NCBI GenBank assembly: GCA_021772615.1
Contig: JAJFLQ010000076.1
Location: forward strand, 1-33,863
DNA from: Verrucomicrobiota bacterium
GTDB taxonomy: Bacteria; Verrucomicrobiota; Lentisphaeria; JABSQK01; JAJFLO01
Direction of reading: 5' to 3'
DNA length: 33,863 bases
The notes under the pieces were generated by a model. That model searched no databases. It worked only from the letters and a program-made list of their open reading frames with translations, and was not told where the DNA came from. The stretch's first letter is position 1, and each line of letters opens with the position of its first letter. Positions 7,669-14,693 of this stretch are shown here, in pieces. The position numbers were made by a program, and so were the translations under genes.

Positions 7669-9310
7669 CGAAGTCGAAACAGAGGACGCCATTCAGGTAA
7701 GCGGCCGCATCGTCGATGTCGTGGCCGGGAGGATTTTTTACGGCGAAATCGTCGCTGTGAATGGCACGATCCGGAGTGTGCACGAAACCCCGGTGTCCAG
7801 CGAACGATTGATCATGCCCGGTTTTGTCGACGCACACGTGCACATTGAAAGTTCGATGCTGCCGCCGGCGGCATTCGCACAGCTCGCATGCGTCCACGGA
7901 ACCGTCGCAACCGTGAGCGATCCGCATGAAATCGCCAATGTCCTGGGCGTCGCCGGCGTCGAATACATGATGGAAAACGCCGCCACGACGCCGTTCAAGT
8001 TTTACTTTGGCGCCCCGTCATGTGTACCGGCCACATCATTCGAGACCGCCGGCGCAACGCTCGAGGCCGAGGCCGTCGCCGCATTGCTCGACCTACCCGA
8101 TATCCGATACCTGGCGGAAATGATGAATTTTCCCGGCGTCCTGGCAGCGGATCCCCAGGTCATGGCCAAGATCGAGGCCGCGAGGCAACGCCACAAGGTC
8201 ATCGACGGACATGCGCCCGGTTTAAGGGGCGATGACGCGTGTCGCTACGCCGCTGCGGGAATCTCTACCGACCACGAGTGCTTCACCCTCGAAGAGGCTG
8301 AAGAAAAGCTGCAATACGGGATGAAGATTATCATCCGCGAAGGCAGCGCGGCAAAGAATTTCGATACCTTGATCCCGCTGCTGGAACGCTTCCCGGATCG
8401 CGTCATGTTCTGCTCCGACGACAAGCATCCGGACGCCCTCGTCGCAGGTCATATCAATGAACTCGTTGCCCGTGCACTCGCGCACGGGATCGATCCGATT
8501 ACAGTAATTCGCGCTGTCACGCTCAATCCGGTTCGGCACTATGGTCTCGACGTCGGCCTCCTGCAACCGGGTGATCCGGCAGATTTCATCGTCGTCGACG
8601 ATCTCCGGGATCTTACGGGGCCGACAACATGGATCTCCGGAATCTGTGTGGCCAGAAAGGGTCGCCCGCTTACGGCGCCCCAACACGCGAGGATCGTCAA
8701 CCGCTTCCATTGCGATGAAATCGGCGCCGCCGCCATTCGGATAAAGGCGCGGTCCGGGGTAGTGCGCGCGATCAAGGCGATGGACGGCCAGATCGTGACC
8801 GGCAGTGTCGAGAAGCCGATTCACCGCCGGGACGGTCTTGCATGCACGGATATCGACCAGGACATATTGAAACTTGTCGTCGTAAATCGCTACCGCAAGG
8901 CGACGCCCGCCGTAGCGTTTGTCACCGGAGTGGGGCTGAAGCACGGCGCGTTTGCGGGCAGCGTCGCGCACGACTGCCACAACATCATTGCCGTCGGGGT
9001 CGACGACAATGACATCGTCGAGGCCATCAACCTTGTAATCCGCAACCAAGGCGGACTTTCCTGGGCATCCGGCGGTGAAACCCGCGTGCTGCCGCTTCCG
9101 ATTGCCGGGCTGATGTCTGCGGATGACGGCTACACCGTAGCCCGTAACTACACCGAACTGGATCGACTCGTGAAAACAGCCGGCGTGACGTTGTCCTCTC
9201 CGTTCATGACCCTGTCATTTCTCGCACTGCTCGTCATTCCCGAACTGAAGCTCAGCGACAAGGGCCTGTTCGATGGTCGAAGCTTTTCGTTTGTCGACGT
9301 GTTTGTGTGA
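7661..9310 (+). CDS. ade: Adenine deaminase
   Basis: A 549-residue amidohydrolase that converts adenine to hypoxanthine and ammonia in purine salvage. The metal site begins with GFVDAHVHIESS (His59 and His61), and VSDPHEIANVLG follows. FCSDDKHPDAL carries the later acidic ligands. AVTLNPVRHYGL and PGDPADFIVVDDL close the barrel. The C-terminal domain that distinguishes adenine deaminase from other amidohydrolases is complete (AFVTGVGLKHGAFAGSVAHD, HNIIAVGVDDNDI, GGLSWASGGE, SSPFMTLSFLALLVIPELK). The ATG at 7661 overlaps the osmC stop; an upstream in-frame start lies inside osmC and is rejected. The enzyme is cytoplasmic. Confidence 0.96.
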   Translation: MRSEVETEDAIQVSGRIVDVVAGRIFYGEIVAVNGTIRSVHETPVSSERLIMPGFVDAHVHIESSMLPPAAFAQLACVHGTVATVSDPHEIANVLGVAGVEYMMENAATTPFKFYFGAPSCVPATSFETAGATLEAEAVAALLDLPDIRYLAEMMNFPGVLAADPQVMAKIEAARQRHKVIDGHAPGLRGDDACRYAAAGISTDHECFTLEEAEEKLQYGMKIIIREGSAAKNFDTLIPLLERFPDRVMFCSDDKHPDALVAGHINELVARALAHGIDPITVIRAVTLNPVRHYGLDVGLLQPGDPADFIVVDDLRDLTGPTTWISGICVARKGRPLTAPQHARIVNRFHCDEIGAAAIRIKARSGVVRAIKAMDGQIVTGSVEKPIHRRDGLACTDIDQDILKLVVVNRYRKATPAVAFVTGVGLKHGAFAGSVAHDCHNIIAVGVDDNDIVEAINLVIRNQGGLSWASGGETRVLPLPIAGLMSADDGYTVARNYTELDRLVKTAGVTLSSPFMTLSFLALLVIPELKLSDKGLFDGRSFSFVDVFV

Positions 9311-9393
9311 TACTCGGGTTATGCGGAAGGCATTCCGAAGACGACAGTCTTGCCATGTCCTGACCGGTGGCGGATCAAAAACAGGAAGTATGT

Positions 9394-10446
9394 CTAGTTC
9401 TTGTAGCTGGCGAGGTTCTTCGACATTGAGGCGGCAAATAGCTGATCGCTCATGCGCGTGATCAGATCACGTCGGGCCAGCTTCGACTGCCACTCCTCGG
9501 GGATACCGGCCAATCCGTAGTAAGCGCCTGCAATTTGGCCACACACCGAGGCGGTAACATCGGCATCCTCTCCCAGACTGGCAGCCTCCAGGACTGCGTC
9601 TTTGAAGGTCTCCGTGCGGTAGAAGCACCACAACGCCGCTTCGATACTGTTGACGATATAGCGGTCGCCGCGGATCGCGGATCGCGGTTTCAATTTATAG
9701 GCGCCTTCGGCGACCAGCTTCAGCCCCGGAGTAAGGGATTTGGAGACGCCGTCGGGAAAATGCTCGCCAAATAACACCTCGTCCTTGTGCTTGCCGTCGA
9801 GAATCTTGTGGATGATCGCTCCGAGCAGGCGCGCACCGTGCACACACTCGCTGCAGCCATGCGTCGTCTTGGAGCATTCTCCCGAATAGTAGATCGCGGC
9901 GCGCACATTGGAGTAGTAGTACATCGGCATAGGACCGATACGCGAAATGGCCCCGTTTCCCGCCGTACGTGGATCTGTCGGGCCGGAATTCGGGCTGCCG
10001 GTCTTGAGAAAACGACGAAAAGCGTACCGTAACGTGCGCCCGGCGTCAATCGCCTGCCCATGGCTGGTGAGATGGCCGCTACCGTACCAGCGAATGTAAC
10101 GCTCCATCTGGTCGTCGGCCTTAAACCCCGCTACCGCGACAAGGCTCTCGGCCAGACACAGTGCTACCGACGTGTTGGCGGTCCATGCGCCGGGCTCCAG
10201 CACCAACGGTCCGCCGCCGGTCATGTCCGGCGTCATGTTGAAAGATCCGCGCGCCTGATGCTGCACCACGCTGCCGATTGCATCGCCGCACGCTAATCCC
10301 ATCAGGCACCCGCGGTACCGCTCTGCCAGCGGAACATTGTCTCCTCCCGTACGAAACATTCTCATAAGCTCTGTAAAAATCCCAGACGGAGTTTGGCTCC
10401 GCTTGTGTTTGTTTTTCGATGTTTCAATCATTGTTGTCATTGTCAT
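9394..10446 (-). CDS. ADP-ribosylglycohydrolase family protein with altered metal motif
   Basis: A 350-residue member of the DraG/ARH family, which removes ADP-ribose from proteins or small molecules using two Mg ions. The fold signatures are clear: RYRGCLMGLACGDAIGS at about 44-60, YYYSNVRAA and LGAIIHKIL in the middle, IEAALWCFYRT near 270, and GEDADVTASVCGQIAGAYYG at 292-311. The second metal motif keeps Asp294 and Asp296. The first motif, normally TDDT, reads TANT (89-92) in the context PGAWTANTSVALCLAES, so both of its metal-binding Asp residues are replaced. The protein may be inactive, bind ADP-ribose only, or use a different metal arrangement. The start is uncertain, since several ATGs cluster at 10446-10431 without a strong ribosome-binding site. 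Confidence 0.88.
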   Translation of the reverse strand: MTMTTMIETSKNKHKRSQTPSGIFTELMRMFRTGGDNVPLAERYRGCLMGLACGDAIGSVVQHQARGSFNMTPDMTGGGPLVLEPGAWTANTSVALCLAESLVAVAGFKADDQMERYIRWYGSGHLTSHGQAIDAGRTLRYAFRRFLKTGSPNSGPTDPRTAGNGAISRIGPMPMYYYSNVRAAIYYSGECSKTTHGCSECVHGARLLGAIIHKILDGKHKDEVLFGEHFPDGVSKSLTPGLKLVAEGAYKLKPRSAIRGDRYIVNSIEAALWCFYRTETFKDAVLEAASLGEDADVTASVCGQIAGAYYGLAGIPEEWQSKLARRDLITRMSDQLFAASMSKNLASYKN

Positions 10447-10494
10447 TCTGTGGTGAATCGGGGTGTCGGATAGCTGCTGTTTGAGACTTGAATC

Positions 10495-10545
10495 AGCCGT
10501 TGCACCTGCCGGGAACCCCTCCGAAAGCCCGGCGGTGCATCGGCT
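10495..10545. other. Long three-block hairpin
   Basis: Three paired blocks stack with only single T-T mismatches between them: AGCCG/CGGCT, TGCACC/GGTGCA and GCCGGG/CCCGGC. The loop is 14 bases (10514-10527). On the minus strand the loop reads CTTTCGGAGGGGTT, which contains a GGAGG. It lies about 50 bases upstream of the ADP-ribosylglycohydrolase start, so it could be part of that gene's 5' leader, or a free-standing palindromic repeat. No T-run follows on either strand, so a simple terminator is unlikely. Confidence 0.5.
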
Positions 10546-10942
10546 TCTATCATTAATTACGGCGCTGCCATAGCGATATTAGTCGCGATAAGCGAAAATA
10601 GGGAAGAATCGCTTCGACACGACTTGCGATCCCAATTCGCTCCACAAAATCATTGGAGACAAAAAGCAGGAGGTCTTGAATACGGATTGGGAGTTCGGCA
10701 TACGATGCGTTTTACATAGGCATCATGCCTGTACTATCGACCGGTTTGATCTGGTCCGAGCCTCTGCGCTCCGCAACTGATTAGCGCAGACTATTGTATG
10801 TGCAAACGGAACGGCAATTACTCAGATTCACATAGCGGTGGTCCAACCCACGTTGCTACCGTGAACGCAGCGTATCAGCGATCTTTCGAACTGGCACTCG
10901 CTCGACATGCCGTATACGCAAGAAGCTTTTTGTGTCGCGTTC

Positions 10943-10965
10943 GTTGGCGTTCACGATTTATCGTG
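10943..10965. repeat. Palindromic repeat family, copy C (left arm)
   Basis: GTTGGCGTTC followed by the hairpin CACGA-TTTA-TCGTG and then ggtttcacgc, the same as the left arm of copy B. A right arm is not clear. GCAATTCCAA at about 11000 may be its decayed end. Confidence 0.55.
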
Positions 10966-11026
10966 GGTTTCACGCCTCGAACGCGTCGCGTCACAACGCA
11001 ATTCCAATGGGAAAAGGCTTCAGACC

Positions 11027-12034
11027 TTAACATGTCCTGGCCGATGGCATGCAGCAGTTCGGCGGGCAGACATCGTGCCATGGGCCGTGACGTCCCATTG
11101 CGCGACGTACCGGATCTGTGGCCAGGCGTTCCTGGATCAGCTCGCGAATCATCGCAATGAATGCCGGATGTGTGCCCGCCGTCCGCGCCAGCGCCATCTC
11201 CAGCCCGATCTCCGCACAAAGTTCGCGCGCTTCCGTGTCGAGGTCGAACAGAATCTCCATGTGATCCGATATGAACCCGATCGGCATAAGAACGACATGC
11301 GTGACGCCCTGTGCCTGCAGTGTCCGCAGGTGGTCGCAAACATCCGGCCCCAGCCAGGGCTGCGACGGCGGGCCGCTGCGGCTTTGGTATACGAGATCCC
11401 AATGCTGGTGCTCCAACTCAGATGCGACGATCTCGCATGCATCGCGCAATTGCGCCTCGTAGGCACATGTCTGCGCCATTGATGACGGCAGACTGTGGGC
11501 CGTGAAGACCAGATGCGTATCCGCATGTGTGCCCGTGGCGAACGTAGCCAGCGCGTCGCAGACGTGATCGCAGACCGCCGCGATAAAACCCGGATGATTG
11601 TGGTACACTCGAATCTTGTCGACCTCCGGTGCAGCGTCGCCAACTGCATCGTGGGCGCGGGCAATGTCTTCGCGATACTGGCGGCAGCCGGAGTAACTGC
11701 TGTATGCCGACGTGAAAAACGCGAGTGCCCGTTTGACTCCGTCGTCGGCCATCGCCTGCATGGTATCCGGCAGTAGTGGGTGCCAGTTCCGATTTCCCCA
11801 GTAGATCGGCAGGTCGATGCCGTGTGTGTTCAGTTCGTCGCGCAGACACGAGATCAACGAGCGGTTCTGCGCGTTGATCGGGCTCACACCACCAAACTGC
11901 TCATAGTGATGTGCCACCTCGTGCTTGCGTGCTTCCGGCACATTTCTGCCCCGCAGCACGTTGTCAAGGAACGGCATCACGTCACTCATTCCTTCCGGGC
12001 CACCGAAGGACACGATCAGTATGGCGTCATACAT
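11027..12034 (-). CDS. hemH: Ferrochelatase (coproporphyrin- or protoporphyrin-type)
   Basis: A 335-residue ferrochelatase that inserts Fe2+ into the porphyrin ring at the end of haem synthesis. YDAILIVSFGGPEG opens the protein, PIYWGNRNWHP follows at about 76-86, and the catalytic pair is present: His180 in VFTAHSLP and Glu260 in PIGFISDHMEILFDLD. VYQSRSGPPSQPWLGPD is also diagnostic. NRNWHP and the HMEILFDLD ending resemble coproporphyrin ferrochelatases of Gram-positives and PVC bacteria, so coproporphyrin III could be the substrate; this is inference. The C-terminus carries clustered cysteines (VCPPNCCMP), which recall the [2Fe-2S] site of some ferrochelatases. No other haem gene is adjacent. 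Confidence 0.95.
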   Translation of the reverse strand: MYDAILIVSFGGPEGMSDVMPFLDNVLRGRNVPEARKHEVAHHYEQFGGVSPINAQNRSLISCLRDELNTHGIDLPIYWGNRNWHPLLPDTMQAMADDGVKRALAFFTSAYSSYSGCRQYREDIARAHDAVGDAAPEVDKIRVYHNHPGFIAAVCDHVCDALATFATGTHADTHLVFTAHSLPSSMAQTCAYEAQLRDACEIVASELEHQHWDLVYQSRSGPPSQPWLGPDVCDHLRTLQAQGVTHVVLMPIGFISDHMEILFDLDTEARELCAEIGLEMALARTAGTHPAFIAMIRELIQERLATDPVRRAMGRHGPWHDVCPPNCCMPSARTC

Positions 12035-12091
12035 GAGGGAAAATGGTGCGGGTTGGTTTCAAGGAAGACAGAGTTGCGGCAGTAACCCAGT

Positions 12092-12228
12092 CTATAAACG
12101 TATGCCTGGAATCTTCTCAAAATGATGGTCGATCGAGATCATCATTGAGCCGGTCTCGAAAGAAAGTTTCTCAGAATCCCCTATGAGTAGACAAGAATAT
12201 TCGTGTCAAGAAAATATCTATCGCTCAT
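12092..12228 (-). pseudogene. vapC toxin remnant (PIN domain, internally deleted)
   Basis: Overlapping the end of the antitoxin gene, an ATG at 12228 opens the frame MSDRYFLDTNILVYS and then stops (TAG at 12181-12183). This is the exact N-terminus of a VapC PIN-domain RNase, including the first catalytic Asp. A little downstream, in a shifted frame, the text ISIDHHFEKIPGIRL followed by a stop (12092-12094) reads as the PIN C-terminus. Roughly 90-100 residues that would normally lie between are missing. The toxin is therefore destroyed by an internal deletion while its antitoxin frame stays intact. The 11-base overlap with the antitoxin gene is the usual VapBC layout. Confidence 0.75.
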
Positions 12229-12439
12229 TTAATTCGTCCCTCGAAAATTTTGTGCCCGGTTTAACATAAGTCAGATCTGACATCAGATCGTCAAATCGAT
12301 CATATCTGGCATCTGATTGAACATAATTTGTCAGCCAATGGCGAAATATTTTGTTTAGAGTTACCTGCTGCTGTCGAGCTTTTTCGCGGGCTTTACGGAT
12401 CAGATTATTTTCAGCGCTAAAAGTGATATTTTTTAGCAT
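12218..12439 (-). CDS. VapB-like antitoxin (ribbon-helix-helix), now without an intact toxin
   Basis: A 73-residue antitoxin. The N-terminus MLKNITFSAENNLIRKAREKA and LNKIFRHWLTNY form the ribbon-helix-helix DNA-binding part that dimerises and represses its own promoter. The C-terminal tail YVKPGTKFSRDELNER is the toxin-binding segment typical of this VapB group. Its partner gene downstream (12092-12228) is a remnant, so the antitoxin is an orphan. It could still neutralise a VapC encoded elsewhere or act as a repressor. Base composition is markedly more AT-rich than in the chromosomal genes to the left, consistent with acquired DNA. Confidence 0.85.
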   Translation of the reverse strand: MLKNITFSAENNLIRKAREKARQQQVTLNKIFRHWLTNYVQSDARYDRFDDLMSDLTYVKPGTKFSRDELNER

Positions 12440-12504
12440 TTTTTATACTCCTGTGTTTGTGCATATCAAAATACACGGCGCTCGTGTAACGTCAAATGAA
12501 AGCG

Positions 12505-12609
12505 TTAGTGTCTCGCAATGGCCTCTTCAACCATTCCGTTGAGCTTTTCGCGCATGGCGACGAGATGATCGTTAGCCTTTTCAGTGGTTATTGCGAATTT
12601 TCCGCCCTC
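12505..12609 (-). pseudogene. Possible C-terminal gene remnant
   Basis: An open stretch of 34 codons ends at a stop at 12505-12507. It reads FAITTEKANDHLVAMREKL and then NGMVEEAIARH, a plausible amphipathic helical C-terminus. It is cut off upstream by a TGA and has no good start, so it looks like the tail of a lost gene beside the VapB antitoxin. The family is not recognised. Confidence 0.25.
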
Positions 12610-12633
12610 TCAACGGAATGTCGCCGGAATTTC

Positions 12634-12670
12634 AGTCTGAAAGACTAACCTCTGGACTTTTAGTCCAGAG
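12634..12670. repeat. Tandem small hairpins
   Basis: Two perfect hairpins follow each other: AGTCT-gaa-AGACT (12634-12646) and CTCTGGACT-ttt-AGTCCAGAG (12650-12670). They sit in the same non-coding tract as repeat copy D and probably belong to a related palindromic repeat family. There is no T-run immediately after the stems, so they do not look like a terminator. Confidence 0.55.
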
Positions 12671-12784
12671 TAGTTGAGTGAAACGTAGCAACCCACGTCC
12701 TCTGGATGTGGTCACCATCGTTTGGCTCTGCCGTTGTCTTCGTAGCACGATGCATGTTGCGAATCGGCAATATCTTGCGTTTTC

Positions 12785-12864
12785 GTTGGAGTTCACAGAT
12801 TTATCTGTGGCAGTCCTCGCGCAATGTAACAGAACGTAAAAAGCCACAGATAAATCTGTGAACT
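12785..12864. repeat. Palindromic repeat family, copy D, interrupted by the IS110 element
   Basis: The left arm is GTTGGAGTTC with hairpin CACAGA-TTTA-TCTGTG (12794-12809). The right arm is hairpin CACAGA-TAAA-TCTGTG (12845-12860) followed by AACT. The expected right terminus CTCCAACGAAG is absent here but appears at 14510-14520, on the far side of the transposase gene. Joining 12864 to 14512 restores GAACTCCAACGAAG, exactly as in copy E (17027-17040). The left 50 bases also match copy E in reverse complement, apart from the stem, including the CGTTGGAGTTCACA and TCCTCGCGCAA blocks. Confidence 0.85.
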
Positions 12865-12874
12865 TATAGTAATT

Positions 12875-12965
12875 CCAAGTTATTAATCAGACGGCGGCGA
12901 GGGACCCCCAGGTCCCGGCTATAGCCGCCAGGCTGTTAATAACTTGGCGAAAGTTATTAACAGCC
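12875..12965 (+). other. Nested and mutually exclusive hairpins in the IS110 left end
   Basis: TTAATAACTTGG (12936-12947) can pair perfectly with CCAAGTTATTAA upstream (12875-12886), enclosing the nested stems GGCGGC/GCCGCC (12893-12898 with 12924-12929) and GGGACC/GGTCCC (12901-12906 with 12911-12916). Alternatively, GGCTGTTAATAACTT (12931-12945) pairs perfectly over 15 bp with AAGTTATTAACAGCC (12951-12965). The two outer pairings use the same bases and cannot coexist. This lies upstream of the bridge RNA and could insulate it or control read-through transcription; the function is inferred. Confidence 0.6.
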
Positions 12966-13015
12966 AAATGGCTAATGGAGTGAAACATCCGTTATTAGGA
13001 ATATTGTTAATGAAT

Positions 13016-13173
13016 GAACACGCATCGTCTTGTTATGAATTTCGCGAACTGTCGTTGAACGACTAGTTGGAGCTTTTCAAACAAGACGATTTCTTGAGAT
13101 CAAAACGAATACTCAAGACTATGCTGCGTGACTGCTCGCCTATAAGTTTTTCGCGATTTCAGGATGCGTGTTC
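13016..13173 (+). ncRNA. Candidate IS110 bridge RNA (target and donor guide RNA)
   Basis: An 11-bp closing stem (GAACACGCATC, 13016-13026; GATGCGTGTTC, 13163-13173) encloses a branched fold. Branch 1 is a stem of up to 11 bp (ATCGTCTTGTT, 13024-13034, with 13080-13090), extended by TGAA/TTCA. Its internal loop has the strands CGCGAACT (13043-13050) and GTTGGAG (13066-13072), with a small hairpin GTCGT-tga-ACGAC between them. Read as left and right target guides they specify CGCGAACTCCAAC. A middle hairpin is TCTTGAG/CTCAAGA (13092-13118). Further on, CTATAAG (13140-13146) is the exact complement of the element's left junction CTTATAG (12863-12869), and GACTGCT (13130-13136) matches the right junction GACAGCT (14505-14511) in 6 of 7 bases. 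Length (~158 nt) and position 5' of the transposase fit IS621-type bridge RNAs. The donor loop's stem is weakly defined. Confidence 0.78.
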
Positions 13174-13208
13174 TCTTTTACGATAACCTCGCAACGGAGG
13201 AATAGCCA

Positions 13209-14471
13209 ATGAATGATTCAACACCAGAAACCATCAGTGCCTGGATTGGCATTGACTGGGCAGATGAAATACACGAAGCAGTATTACAACTGCCGAATGA
13301 CGAAACCGAGCGCTTCAGTCTGGAAAATAAGCCGAAATCTCTTCATGACTGGCTCGATAGTTTGAACCGGCGATTCGGAGAACAAACCGTCATAATAGCC
13401 GTCGAAAAAGCCCGGAATCAATTGGTTGATATATTGGTGCAGTACAGCTTTGTTAGGCTCTATTTGCTCAACCCAGGATCCGTAGCAAAATACCGCCAAG
13501 CCTTCGCACCAAGTGGCGCGAAAGACGACATAAGGGATAGCGATGTCATCCTGGATATGATCCGCAGACATGCAGATAAATTCATGCCATGGCAACCTGA
13601 TGACGAACAAACCCGACTCATTCGGGGCTTGTGCGAAGAACGCCGGCATGCCGTCGACCAGCGCACCAAATTAGTCGAGGAGCTTGCTACCAAGCTCAAG
13701 CGCTACTATCCCCAAGCCATCGATCTGGCCGGTGGCGATCTGACCACCACCATGGCTGCTGACTTTCTTTGCAAGTATCCCGAACTCGATGACGTCAAGA
13801 AAGCTCGCGACGCTACCTTGAAAGCATTTTATTTCACTCACAACAGTCGAAGCCCAAAATTGATCAGCAACCGTTTAATGATTCGTGAGGAAGCAACAAG
13901 CGTTACAAACGATCGAGCCGTAATCGAACCGCTGAAAATGGCAGTCCTCAGAATCGCTAAACTGATTCGAGTCCTTAACGCCAGCATTGCGATGTTTGAC
14001 AAACAGCTTGCAGCAGTTTTCCCAAAACATCCTGACGCTGAAATCTTCGCCAGTTTCCCCGGAGCCGGCTCGGTCATGGCACCACGATTACTCAGCGAAT
14101 TCGGCAGTGATCGGCAACGCTATCTCAGCGCAATTGAATTACAATGTCGTGCCGGCATTGCTCCGGTAACCGAAGAAAGCGGCAACAGTAAATGGGTTCA
14201 TCGTCGTTGGCGATGTCCAAAGTTTTCACTGCAGACTTTCCACGAACACGCCGCGTGCTCCCTCCGATATTCAACTTGGGCAAAGGCCTATTACAAATAC
14301 CGAAAAGATAAAGACAGGAACGCCAAGCATCACACTATCGTTCGTTCGCTTGCCTACAAATGGATACGTATCATGTATGCCGCCTGGAAAGAAGGACGAA
14401 CATATGACGAGGACGCATATATTGATATCCTAAAAAAACGCAATTCACCTATTTGCGCTTATCTTGCATAA
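13209..14471 (+). CDS. IS110-family transposase/recombinase (DEDD + Transposase_20)
   Basis: A 420-residue IS110-type recombinase. The N-terminal RuvC-like DEDD domain shows WIGIDWADE (Asp16), VIIAVEKARNQLVD (Glu66) and GAKDDIRDSDVILDM (Asp107 and Asp110), giving the complete acidic tetrad. A coiled-coil-like linker (EERRHAVDQRTKLVEELATK) follows. The C-terminal Transposase_20 domain has FASFPGAGSVMAPRLLSEFG, then LQCRAGIAPVTEESG with a Ser-Gly at 324-325 where the family's catalytic serine would be expected, and a basic tail. GGAGG precedes the ATG by eight bases. In this family the enzyme works with a bridge RNA that pairs with donor and target DNA; a matching RNA candidate lies directly upstream. 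The reading frame is intact. Confidence 0.95.
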   Translation: MNDSTPETISAWIGIDWADEIHEAVLQLPNDETERFSLENKPKSLHDWLDSLNRRFGEQTVIIAVEKARNQLVDILVQYSFVRLYLLNPGSVAKYRQAFAPSGAKDDIRDSDVILDMIRRHADKFMPWQPDDEQTRLIRGLCEERRHAVDQRTKLVEELATKLKRYYPQAIDLAGGDLTTTMAADFLCKYPELDDVKKARDATLKAFYFTHNSRSPKLISNRLMIREEATSVTNDRAVIEPLKMAVLRIAKLIRVLNASIAMFDKQLAAVFPKHPDAEIFASFPGAGSVMAPRLLSEFGSDRQRYLSAIELQCRAGIAPVTEESGNSKWVHRRWRCPKFSLQTFHEHAACSLRYSTWAKAYYKYRKDKDRNAKHHTIVRSLAYKWIRIMYAAWKEGRTYDEDAYIDILKKRNSPICAYLA

Positions 14472-14511
14472 AAAAATTAAAAAACAACTTGACGGACTTC
14501 CTCAGACAGCT

Positions 14512-14693
14512 CCAACGAAGAGCGTCGCTCCTGCGCGTCTTCCGTAGGCAGTCGCCGGCCCCCTTGCAGGGGGCAACCTTAAAGCCGGGGCCTCTGGGCC
14601 CGGATTCTTTACTTCGTTTCCCAATATCTATCGAGTGCCGATATTCCGCGCCCGCGGAAAGTCTCTTGATAATTCGCCTTGTAGTCGCCAACT
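14512..14693. terminator. Non-coding stretch right of IS110 with two GC hairpins
   Basis: Immediately after the right part of repeat D come two strong hairpins: GCCCCCT-tgc-AGGGGGC (14558-14574), and CCGGGgCC-tct-GGgCCCGG (14585-14603) with one internal G-G mismatch. The second is preceded by AAAG and followed by ATTCTTT, which looks like an intrinsic terminator for plus-strand transcription coming out of the IS110 gene. The remainder has no recognisable content. Confidence 0.5.

Larger units (their letters stand above)
10447..11026. other. Intergenic region with a long hairpin and repeat copy C
   Basis: There is no recognisable gene in these 580 bases. The region lies between two minus-strand genes, so it is the upstream region of the ADP-ribosylglycohydrolase gene and lies downstream of ferrochelatase. 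It holds a strong hairpin (10495-10545), a smaller one (CTGCGCT/AGCGCAG near 10767-10792) and repeat copy C. Confidence 0.55.
12865..14509 (+). mobile_element. Complete IS110-family insertion sequence (1645 bp)
   Basis: The element has a 344-base left non-coding end, one DEDD/Tnp-type transposase gene and a 38-base right end, the layout of the IS110 group. Both edges are flanked by the dinucleotide CT (12863-12864 and 14510-14511). Removing the element plus one CT rebuilds a palindromic repeat end (…TGTGAA-CT-CCAACGAAG). There are no terminal inverted repeats and no longer target duplication, as expected for a family that recombines at a 2-bp core. The left end carries a candidate bridge RNA. 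The element appears intact and possibly active. Confidence 0.85.

Noticed and set aside
10495..10545. Cobalamin- or other riboswitch
   Set aside because: A single long hairpin without the conserved boxes or multi-helix layout of any riboswitch I know.
12877..12960. AAGTTATTAA direct repeats read as a target-site duplication of a nested insertion
   Set aside because: The repeats are explained by two alternative hairpins, and the IS110 edges are already fixed by the interrupted repeat and CT core.
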